Source of the DNA: Biscogniauxia marginata
Lineage: Eukaryota; Ascomycota; Sordariomycetes; Xylariales; Xylariaceae
Length of the DNA: 13,397 bases
Direction: 5' to 3'
Assembly: GCA_022695795.1 (NCBI GenBank)
Contig: MU404278.1
Span: forward strand, 1-13,397
The notes below the pieces were generated by a model that had not been told where the DNA came from, ran no database searches, and saw only the letters and a program-made list of their open reading frames with translations. The position numbers were made by a program, and so were the translations under genes. Positions 1 to 7,865 of the stretch are shown here, one piece after another; the stretch's first letter is position 1, and the number at the start of each line of letters is the position of its first letter.

Positions 1-120
1 TAAATAAATAAATAAATAAATATTTATTATTTTATTATTTTATTATTTTATTATTAATTTTAATATTATTATATTAAAGGTGTATAAGATCACTAGTAAA
101 CTTTATAAAACTATAATAAA
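1..120. repeat. AT-only edge with tetramer and octamer simple repeats
   Basis: Five copies of TAAA fill 1-20, followed by almost four copies of the octamer ATTATTTT at 26-55, then AT-only sequence up to about 80. Composition becomes ordinary after about 120. The sharp AT-to-mixed boundary resembles the RIP-decayed region on the other side of the window, so this is probably the tail of a second AT-rich, transposon-derived block. No coding remnant is recognisable in so short a piece. Confidence 0.6.
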
Positions 121-792
121 ACCCAGGGCGCGAGAGCTCGAGAAATCTCTGTATTACAATAAAAAAGAATTACGTGAGGAAAGAAAGGTTCCTCACACTG
201 CTAGCGAGCTACATATATTTCTTAAGTACTAATCTTGTGCCGTGACAACGCAACCGAATAGAACCGAATAGCTTCACCACAGCAACCGCAATAGTGACTG
301 CTATGACAATGGCTGTGGCATATAAACCATATTAACCGGACCGACGGGCTAGTATAGGCCCATCTCCCAATCATTAAGTATGGGCTAGAGTAGTTTAACG
401 TTTACGAGTATAACATGCTGGCGTCCTACTTATTTTTAGGTAAGTGCACGTTTCCTAACCTTTTTGTCTTCGGTATCCCTACATGTTTTCGGATCAGAAC
501 CGAAATTCCAGGGATATCTCAGGGGCTCTTGTCTTCTTGCAAGTTCAGGGTCGTCTTGTTATGTAACATAGCCAATGATCGCGTTAGCTTTTTGATTCCA
601 ATTTTGACATGTGAATTTTCTTTTCCCCGCTGCCTTTATTTTCCCATGTGGTTTGGGCTACCTTCCTTGGTCTTATAGTTTTTTTCTCTTCAGATAGTTT
701 TCCGGTTTTCTTATTCATTTTCTTCATGTCACAAAACTTACTATATATACTGTATAGGCCAACATCCAGCTTTATAATTCACATATGGGGAC

Positions 793-846
793 AAAGCCCC
801 AACTAGGGCTTTCTCTTTATCTCTCTCTCTCTCTATATATATATAT
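793..846. repeat. Hairpin plus CT/TA microsatellite
   Basis: AAAGCCC at 793-799 and GGGCTTT at 806-812 can form a perfect 7-bp stem with a 6-nt loop. A pyrimidine-rich run follows directly, with repeated CT to about 834 and then repeated TA to about 846. The role is unknown; pyrimidine-rich microsatellites are common in fungal promoters. Confidence 0.5.
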
Positions 847-1299
847 CTGGCCTATCACCTACTCGCATAGATTCACTTTAGCTATTATCATACCTTCGTC
901 TTAGTCCCGTCCTCCCCTGCATTAAGGTGTTTAAGCCAACCATTCCTCTTTTTGACAATAGCAGTCTTATTCTTTACAGGTGGATACCACCGAGAAGAGG
1001 GCTTGACTTGAAAAACGCCATGTCCAAGCATTCTCCACGATTCGAACTAAAATCCAGTTCGGAAGCAAAACCCGGACGCTAGAAAGCTAATCATTTAATC
1101 TGGGGTGATGAAATTTCACTTACTGAATGACTCGTTCTACGGCTAAGTACTGTCGATCATCAGTCCAAAACCGACTACTGCGGAGCGATTGACTGATAAT
1201 TTCTCCAAGGCCCTCCAGGGAGTTCAAACCTCTAAGCCACGTGAAGAAGGACAAAAACAGATTCTACGCCAGCTGAAATACGAGCTAATGAGTAATATG

Positions 1300-1305
1300 T
1301 ATAAA
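1300..1305 (+). promoter_or_regulatory. Possible TATA element of the rhodopsin-domain gene
   Basis: TATAAA lies about 150 nt upstream of the chosen ATG at 1457. The distance suits a fungal TATA box with a roughly 100-nt 5' UTR. It is a single short match and many fungal genes lack a TATA box, so this is tentative. Confidence 0.25.
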
Positions 1306-1456
1306 CTCATGCAATTATCAAAGTAGGGAGGTCCCTGAATGATCGTCATGAAAGGGGTTTTATTAATCATGTGGTTCCGTGAATGTGTTTTTCGTCCTTG
1401 TTCCCCAGATCTTCATATCTTATCAGGACGTATGTGCGTCTCGAATCAGTACAAAG

Positions 1457-2804
1457 ATGGAGGATAACAATGGTCCTCGACTCCTTGCGGCATGTTGGTC
1501 TCTGACAGCAGCGTCTGCAATCTTCCTGATCTTGCGTATATACTGCAAGTTATGGCGCAGTAGAGGATTGTGGTGGGACGACCACTTGATGATAATCTCT
1601 TGGGTATGTTCGCCGGTTTGCTGTCTGACGATACGAAATACGCGTACTATTGCTGATTGGTTTAACATTGCTACAGGTTGCATTATTGATCGCTGTATCA
1701 ATCAATACTTACATTACGTCCCTCGGATTTGGTCGCCATTATTGGACAATTAGCGACGAGAACCTGAAGACCATCAATCTGAACACGATACTGGTGGCCG
1801 CATTTGGCATCATGGCAACTGCTTGGAGCAAAACGTCGTTCGCACTCACGCTCTACCGAATCCTAACAAATGAATGGATGAAACGATTCATTATCTTCAT
1901 TATTGTCACTGTAAACGTCTCGATGAATCTGGTATGGATTTTCGGTTTCGCCAAATGTACACCGATCCAGAAAGTATGGGATAACAGCGTTTCTGGCACA
2001 TGCTGGAACAAAACAAATCTCAACAAGTACCAGTTGTTCGCTGCTTGTGAGTTATAGTTCATCGTCAAGCATCTCAGGGGGTACTGACTAACTGATGAAG
2101 TCTACTCTTCGATTATGGATTTTGTGCTGGCTTTTCTTCCTTGGAAGATCCTCATGGGAATGGTAATGCTCCGCCGCGAAAAGATCGGAGTGGCTGTAGC
2201 GATGAGTATGGGGGCAATGTGAGAGACACCGTTGGCCAACCCCCCATGACAGATCGGTAACTAACTAACGCTCGGCAGTGCTGGCGTGACTGGCATAGTC
2301 AAATCCGTAAAGGTTTTATCAATGACGAGCCCGGATATTACGTATGATCGGACCGATCTTACTATATGGACTCTTGCTGAGCCGGCTGTTACAATCATGG
2401 CAGCATCAATACCCATTCTGCGAATGTTATACCGGGAACTCAAGTCCAGTCAACGGAGCTATTTTCGAAGTCGGTCAAGAACTACCCAATCCAAGAATGG
2501 TCCGGACAAGAGTCGGCCGAATTCTAAATCTAGGAGGACACAATATGGCAGAACCTCTCATTATGGCCGAAATTCTGTTGTCATTATGTCGACGACCGAG
2601 TGGCAGGAATCCCAAGAAGCTCTGCAAAATGTTGAACAGGGTAGGATTCCACAGGAATCTCCTACTCTCGGCGGCATCATGAAAACTGAAGAAGTAAGTG
2701 TACAGCATCATCGTTTGGGTAGATTAAGCGGAGAAGGTTCATTTGAGTTGAAGACTCTGGAACCAACATATAAGAAGGACGGAGGTGTGACCCTTAACAC
2801 CTAA
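1457..2804 (+). CDS. Fungal rhodopsin-domain seven-helix membrane protein (SAT4/PTH11-like superfamily), 4 exons, 386 aa
   Basis: I join exons 1457-1603, 1677-2046, 2101-2218 and 2279-2804. The introns (73, 54, 60 nt) have GTATGT, GTGAGT and GTGAGA donors, AG acceptors and branch-like TGCTGAT or CTAACTAAC sequences, and the frame stays open across all joins. Hydrophobic segments fall near residues 9-32, 43-62, 83-110, 120-140, 170-190, 200-222 and 240-262. Family landmarks are GLWWDD after helix 1 (about 38-43), a Cys143/Cys158 loop pair in CTP...WD...GTCW, MDFVLAFLPW (about 178-187), EKIGVAVAMSMG, and AEPAVTIMAASIP in helix 7. The cytoplasmic-like tail of about 120 residues is polar and rich in Ser, Arg and Gln. 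ATG 1457 is the only in-frame ATG ahead of helix 1. Members of this large fungal family are mostly of unknown function and are not retinal pumps; some resemble PTH11-type receptors or SAT4 of toxin clusters. The ligand and role cannot be inferred here. Confidence 0.9.
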
Positions 2805-3451
2805 GCAACTGTCCTTCATATTGATTCTCGATCTGTTAACCTCACGTTAATGGAGTCTCTCATATAGATAGTAACCCAAGTGAAGTTATCTAGTTGTGTT
2901 ACGGCTAAATCGCCGGTTTATGTAAACAATATTGTATGAGCACTAGGCACAACAGTCGTAAGGAGTTATTCCTATATGTGTGTATAGGCTTAGATCGATC
3001 ACTGCTATCGAAAGTAGCTATTTCGGAGAGTCTTAAAGAGTATACTACAACATGCTTATGTAATAGGTACTTACTTCCTCTTCGTTTAAATTGATAGGCC
3101 GGAAAATCAAATTGTTTGAATTATGATCCAAGCATCCCTAGCGAACTTAATGAGAGGATCGTTTCAACCATCAGCCGCTATGTCTTCATGCCATGAACTT
3201 GAAAAGTGATAGTGTGAAAGTGCTATCCCTAAATAGGAGAGAATACCGGTCTTAGCCATAACAGTGAATTTGAGAGAACCCTTTCAAATGTAGTCTCTCA
3301 CATGTAATTTGGGGGGTTTATTTTTTTTCTTCTACTTCATTGTTTATTCGATATAGTTAAATAGTGTACATAGGCTTAGAAGCTACATGTAATAGCATTG
3401 AGGCGATGTATCGGACTTTTTGATCATACAGAAAACCTTCCATGCAGAAAC

Positions 3452-3475
3452 CGACATCCTGCGTCACAGATGTCG
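3452..3475. repeat. Small perfect hairpin
   Basis: CGACATC at 3452-3458 is the exact reverse complement of GATGTCG at 3469-3475, with a 10-nt loop. There is no T-run after it and no sign of an RNA gene. It may have no function. Confidence 0.4.
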
Positions 3476-3944
3476 AAGGTACATATAACCACGGGTCGTA
3501 TTGAGTAGTGAGGCCCAGTTATCAATAGTACTATTAAAATTTTCCACGATAGCGCCGGAATAACTGCAGACTATAAGCGACTAGGGGGTCGAACTAGTGC
3601 AGCAACAGGGTCTTATATTTCTTACCTTCTGCCACGTTAGTCAAACCTCCTATGTAGCCGTCTATAATTTCGGCGTGATCATTCCTAAGGAGGCATAGTA
3701 GCCAACTTATCACATATCTAACCTAAATCTATTGGTTCTTGCTAGAGCGTCAATCTGGGAATTTTCTAAGCAGTGTTAGTTGTTCTTTGGGACCACCTGC
3801 GATAACATTGGAGAGCACGGAGCCGAAGGAATAATTACGAAGGGAGAACATAGCCAAGGAATGACAGGACTTCTAGGGCGATATAATGTTTAAAATTCCC
3901 TCGAATAATACAAGACTTGGCCGTGTTGATTACGCATTATGCAA

Positions 3945-3965
3945 CCTCCCCCCTCCCCCCTCCCC
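3945..3965 (+). promoter_or_regulatory. C-rich pyrimidine tract upstream of the esterase
   Basis: A 21-nt run containing only C and T (CCTCCCCCCTCCCCCCTCCCC) lies about 260 nt before the esterase ATG. Pyrimidine tracts near transcription starts are common in filamentous fungi, so it may mark the esterase core promoter. No transcript evidence is available from sequence alone. Confidence 0.3.
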
Positions 3966-4221
3966 AACGACCGTTTCAAAATGTTACTGACTCGATATAG
4001 TCTACGTGTCGTCCTCGCCCTCCTGTTCGGCCCACACATAATCCAGACTGAGATGGACTATGATGAAACAGGTCGGAAGAATGGAAGTCTACGACAAGAA
4101 ATGGCGCAGTGTATACTCTCATATATACTGCTGGTTATGAGCCGCAGTTTTGGACGGGTTGGCTTTCCTCCAGGTCGAACCCGTGCCCAATAACGGCATC
4201 TTTCCCGGTCAATAGTTTAAG

Positions 4222-6175
4222 ATGCTTTCACCTATATCCTGTTACATTCTAGCAGTTCTTGCCAGCCTGGTATTATGCGCTCCTTCAGATAAGAGCTTAG
4301 GGTCGAGTGGCAATGCTAAATATCCCGGTGCACTATCCGTTACATTGTCCCAAGGAACCTACTATGGTGTGCGGAATTCCCACTACGCGCAGGATTTCTT
4401 CCTCGGTATTCCGTATGCTCAACCACCCAAGGGATCTCTCCGATTTGCGCCACCTCAGCCGCTTATCACACCTGTCTCTGGGCCGCAAAATGCTACCGAA
4501 TATAGCCCGATGTGCATTGGCTATGGTTCAGATACTTCGAACTTGGGGAATTACGTTTCCGAGGATTGCCTAACGATCAATGTCGTCCGCCCGGCAGGCA
4601 CTTCGGAAAAGGATCAGCTTCCTGTTGCGGTCTGGATTCATGGTGGTGTAAGTACTTAACTACCTAGATCTAGATTTTTGGAGAAAGTGAGGCAAGGCTA
4701 GCGACTAACTAAATTATGTAGAGTTACGTGATGGGCGGCTCGCGGGACCCGCGCTATAACCTTACCTTCATCGTCGAGCAGTCTGTCAAGGAAGGGAAAC
4801 CAATAATAGCCGCCTCAATCAACTACAGGTTATCATACTGGGGTTTCCTATTTAGTTCGGAGCTACAAGAGACGGGAGCCGGAAATCTAGCCTTCAGGGA
4901 CCAACGGATGGCCCTACAATGGGTTCACGATAATATTGCCGTGTTTGGCGGCAGCCCTGAGAAAGTCACTGTCTGGGGCGAATCTGCTGGGGCTCGCTCC
5001 ATCGGCATGCAACTAATCGCTTACGATGGAGATAATAAAGGCTTATTCCGCAGCGCGGTCCTCCAAAGTGGAAGTCCGGTAGCCAAGTTCGCCAATGCCG
5101 ATACCTGGCAGCCATATTTCGACGCCGTTGTTGAAAGGACGGGATGCGCTAACGCTACCAACCGGTTAGGTTGTCTTAGAGCACTTCCATGGGAGACCCT
5201 CAATGGTATTTTCAACTCGACTACCTCCTTGGGCGTGTCATCACCCTCACTGAGTGCTGTGATTGACGACGACTTTATAACCGCCCAAGGATACAAGCTC
5301 CTGCGCGAAGGAAAATTCGCCCGCGTGTCGCTATTAATTGGCAATAACTTCGACGAGGGCACGGCATACGCAAAGAAGGGGATCAACGACACTTCCCAGT
5401 TCCTCAGTTATGTTATCAGCCAAGGAATAAATACCTCCTTGGCTGATACCGTTGGGGAATTGTATCCGGACGACCCCACCGTTGGAATCCCTGAGTCTTA
5501 TGAGGGTCGGCCGCCAGACTACCCCTATGGTTCACAGTTTAAGCGGGTGGCCGCTTTTGCGGGAGATGTTCAGCAGCACAGCGGAAGGAGGCTCACGGCC
5601 GAGTCATATGTCGGAGCGAGTGTGCCTGTGTATTCTTACATGTGGAACGTCCACGTCAATGGTATATCAGAAATATATGGAGCTACGCACTTTCAGGAGG
5701 TCGCATTCGTGTTTAACAACACCCAGGGTCTTGGGTACTCTGTTGACCCCTTTGCGAATAAGCCGGAGACGTTCAAAGAGCTAGCAGATATGATGAGTAA
5801 GATGTGGGTATCATGTGAGTAAATCCAGGAGATCTTGGGTTCCTTGGAGGAGACATTCGGCGTCGAGAACCCCCCGTTTAATTGTTCTCGCCGAAGAAGG
5901 AAATTGACTAACTTTTATTTTTAATAAAGTCATCCACAGCGGCAACCCAAACCTTAGAGATGGTATGTCTTCCCAGATAAAGTACAAAGGGGGATGAATT
6001 CGTCGAACTAACAACATACGTAGACTCTCGCCAATGTGCCACGTGGCCTCAGTATACCCCAGACAACCCTAACAACTTTGTGTTCGATGTTAATGTTACT
6101 AACCTCTCTTACGTTGACACGGATGATTATAGAAAGCCAGGTATCTCTTATCTTCTTGAGAACTTGTTCTCTTAG
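4222..6175 (+). CDS. Secreted type-B carboxylesterase/lipase (COesterase family), 4 exons, 567 aa
   Basis: Exons are 4222-4647, 4722-5814, 5930-5962 and 6024-6175; introns are 74, 115 and 61 nt. All three joins keep the frame, and the joined product runs in register with the family to its C-terminus, including the 33-nt third exon. Residues 1-20 form a signal peptide ending LVLCA. Then come the GIPYAQPP motif (about 62-69), the EDCLTINVVRP signature with Cys116, probably bonded to Cys98, and HGG at the oxyanion hole (140-142). The nucleophile is Ser230 in GESAGA, the acid is Glu354 in NFDEGT, and the base is His465 in GATHFQEVAFVF. Cys284 and Cys293 match the second conserved disulfide. About eight NxS/T sequons fit secretion. 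The fold is an alpha/beta hydrolase of the fungal lipase group typified by Candida rugosa lipase; it should hydrolyse carboxylic esters outside the cell. Substrate is unknown. Length is normal for the family and no RIP damage is seen. A retrotransposon LTR starts 64 bp past the stop. Confidence 0.95.
5856..5895 (+). repeat. Hairpin inside esterase intron 2
   Basis: TTCGG (5856-5860) and CGAGAAC (5864-5870) pair with GTTCTCGCCGAA (5884-5895). This makes a 12-bp stem with a 3-nt bulge and a 13-nt loop. It sits within the longest intron of the gene (5815-5929, 115 nt), between the donor and the branch-like TTGACTAAC at about 5904-5912. It would bring the splice sites closer together in RNA. Function is not shown. 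Confidence 0.6.
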
Positions 6176-6234
6176 TGCCGAGATACCTATCCTATAGACT
6201 CAATAGACTAATTAACCCCTAGTCAAACCTTTAG

Positions 6235-6239
6235 CTCGA
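6235..6239. other. Candidate 5-bp target site beside the 5' LTR
   Basis: CTCGA directly precedes the LTR's TGTTACG start. Ty3/gypsy integrases usually duplicate 4-6 bp of target. The matching copy would lie beyond the 3' LTR, outside this window, so the duplication cannot be confirmed. Confidence 0.35.
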
Positions 6240-6644
6240 TGTTACGAACCTCCTTTTCTCCTTCTTTCTGTCATGTGTGGGTCACATGACCAGAAAAGCG
6301 GCGTTGAGCGCTTGATTGGGAAAGAACGCCGATGGATTAGTGAATCATGGATAGGAGATTTATGATTTAATGATTTACTTGATAATAAGAAAGGAAGAAC
6401 GGGTATAAGTAAATTAAGGTTCCTTATATATCTAGTTATTTATTCTAGTTTTTTAGCTATTAATTTAAAACTATAATCATTTTTTAATATTATAATAAAA
6501 GTACCTTAAAATCTTTTTAACGAATAAAACATTATAAATTACTTAAATCAATTTTAATTTATTATTACTTTTAAATTAAGAAAACCTAATATATATTTAT
6601 TTATAAAGTTAGTTAACTAAGAAAACATAGAGAGGTTCGTTACA
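6240..6644 (+). repeat. 5' LTR, 405 bp
   Basis: It starts TGTTACGAACCTC and ends GAGGTTCGTTACA; these 13-mers are inverted repeats at 12 of 13 positions, with the TG...CA ends expected of LTRs. Its first 110 bases align without gaps to 13191-13300. The first ~110 bp keep fairly normal GC content, while the rest is AT-rich, so RIP damage fades toward the esterase. An octamer ATGATTTA occurs twice at 6362-6377. A promoter and polyadenylation site are expected in an LTR, but neither can be pinpointed. Confidence 0.88.
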
Positions 6645-6865
6645 TTTTAATAACTCCTTAATTAGTGCTTAATATTGGTTTAAAAGAAGGGACTTTTAAT
6701 CGAACTATCTTAGGATAAATATGCCCCTTAAGATTAAAGAGTAACAAAAAAAGAAATAAATAAGAGAATAATAATTAATAAGCTTTTAAACGAAAGTTTT
6801 AGATTTTTTTACGGTATAATAAAAAGGTTTAAAGGAACTAATATAAGAATTAATTATAATTATAA

Positions 6866-7865
6866 CTAAAAAAGAGCCTTAAAAAGACACCTTTAAAGCT
6901 TAATAAAAAAGAATTATTTAAGGAAAAAGAAAAGAAGGAAGAAAAAACACTTAAAAAAGAAAATAAATAAGTAAAATAACCTTTACCTTTTAAAGATAAA
7001 TAACCGAAACTACTTTTAAACGATAATAACCTTAATAACTTAAACGACGAAAACAATATAACGACTCTCGATATAAAAAGTTTTAAATTAATTATACCTA
7101 GTAAATATAATGAGACGAGCGATTTAAAAGGATTTTTAATTTAAGCCGGAACTTATTTACAATTTTATTATGAAATAATTACTATTAAGAAATAAAAGGT
7201 TTTTATAGTATTTTAATTCCTCGTCGGAATTATCTTAACTTGGTTTTAATTAATGTTAAAAGATTATTTAGAAAATGGATTAAACGCTTAAAGAAATATA
7301 AAAAAGGTTTTTAAAAATTATAAAGAGTTTAAAAAATAACTTAGGTTTATATTTAATAACTTAATTCTTAAGTAATAAGCCGAAGCTCGACTTTATAAGT
7401 TACGACAAAATAAAAAGGCTTTAAATTACGTTATTAAGTTTAAAAAACTTATAAGTTAATTATAATTACTTATTAAAAGCTTATATTACTTGTTTTATTA
7501 AGGATTAAAGGATTATATAAAGAATAAGCTATATAAAATAAACCTATATAAAAAAAGAAACCTAGAAAAGTTTAATAATTACGTTATAATAACAATTATT
7601 ATTAATAACGAAAATTTCGAACGATACCTTGAAAAGAAAAAGACGATATAACGAAAAAACGGCGATCAGCAAAAAAGAGGAAATCATAAAAGTGGTGCTA
7701 AAATAAAGAAAAGTATTAAAACTAAGTTAAACCCTATTAAAATTAACGCTACTTAAAAGAAGTAAAAAAAACAAAACAAATCAATTATTAAGTGTTTTAA
7801 CTATAAGAAAAAAGGACATTATAAAAACGAGTATCGAAATCTCAAGAAACAAAAACAAAAAATAA
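6866..7865 (+). pseudogene. gag: gag remnant with damaged CCHC zinc knuckle
   Basis: The frame containing codon 7097-7099 reads as a Ty3-type gag. A Lys/Glu-rich N-terminal part (about 6866-6985) is followed by a capsid-like stretch (about 7097-7275) with NETSDLKGFL, TYLQFY, LTWF and LKDYLENG. A zinc knuckle follows at 7793-7834. In the knuckle the first Cys and the GH pair remain, but the second and fourth ligands read Tyr (TAT), as expected from G-to-A at Cys codons. No frame change is seen between the capsid part and the knuckle, so the breaks are point changes to TAA/TAG rather than indels. The true start codon cannot be fixed; a run of stops around 6851-6862 may be mutated coding sequence. 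Confidence 0.8.

Larger units (their letters stand above)
121..1456. other. Intergenic region upstream of the rhodopsin-domain gene, no gene seen
   Basis: This 1.3 kb has ordinary base composition and no RIP-like loss of C and G. Open frames are short and resemble no protein family I recognise. It holds a small hairpin next to a CT/TA microsatellite at 793-846 and a TATAAA at 1300-1305. Part of it must be the promoter and 5' UTR of the gene that starts at 1457. I see no tRNA, rRNA or repeat family here. Confidence 0.55.
2805..4221. other. Intergenic region between the two genes, no gene seen
   Basis: About 1.4 kb of ordinary composition, with frames broken by stops on both strands. It contains the rhodopsin-domain gene's 3' end, a small perfect hairpin at 3452-3475, and a C-rich pyrimidine tract at 3945-3965. 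An 84-codon open frame starts at an ATG at 3939 but has low-complexity Pro at its start and no family resemblance, so I do not call it a gene. The last few hundred bases are presumably the esterase promoter and 5' UTR. Confidence 0.5.

Noticed and set aside
415..678. 87-codon open frame on the + strand
   Set aside because: Cys/Phe/Leu-rich low-information translation, no family resemblance, and no supporting gene context. It looks like chance in pyrimidine-rich DNA.
1030..1060. GATTCGAAC, resembling a tRNA T-loop on the minus strand
   Set aside because: The flanking bases do not form the T-arm stem, and no D-arm, anticodon arm or acceptor stem is found nearby.
3939..4193. 84-codon ATG open frame just upstream of the esterase
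   Set aside because: It starts in the C-rich tract, giving a Pro run, matches nothing recognisable and lies where the esterase promoter and 5' UTR are expected. It could be an upstream ORF only if transcription starts before 3939, which the sequence does not show.
5021..5392. 123-codon minus-strand open frame
   Set aside because: Antisense shadow of esterase exon 2, which has clear family motifs on the + strand.
1457..6175. Possible secondary-metabolite or toxin cluster, since SAT4-like proteins occur in such clusters
   Set aside because: Only two genes are present and neither is a backbone synthase. The rhodopsin-domain family is very large and mostly unlinked to clusters.
6850..7056. 68-codon minus-strand open frame rich in Phe, Leu and Ser
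   Set aside because: It is the antisense shadow of the Lys/Glu-rich gag N-terminal region in AT-rich RIP sequence.
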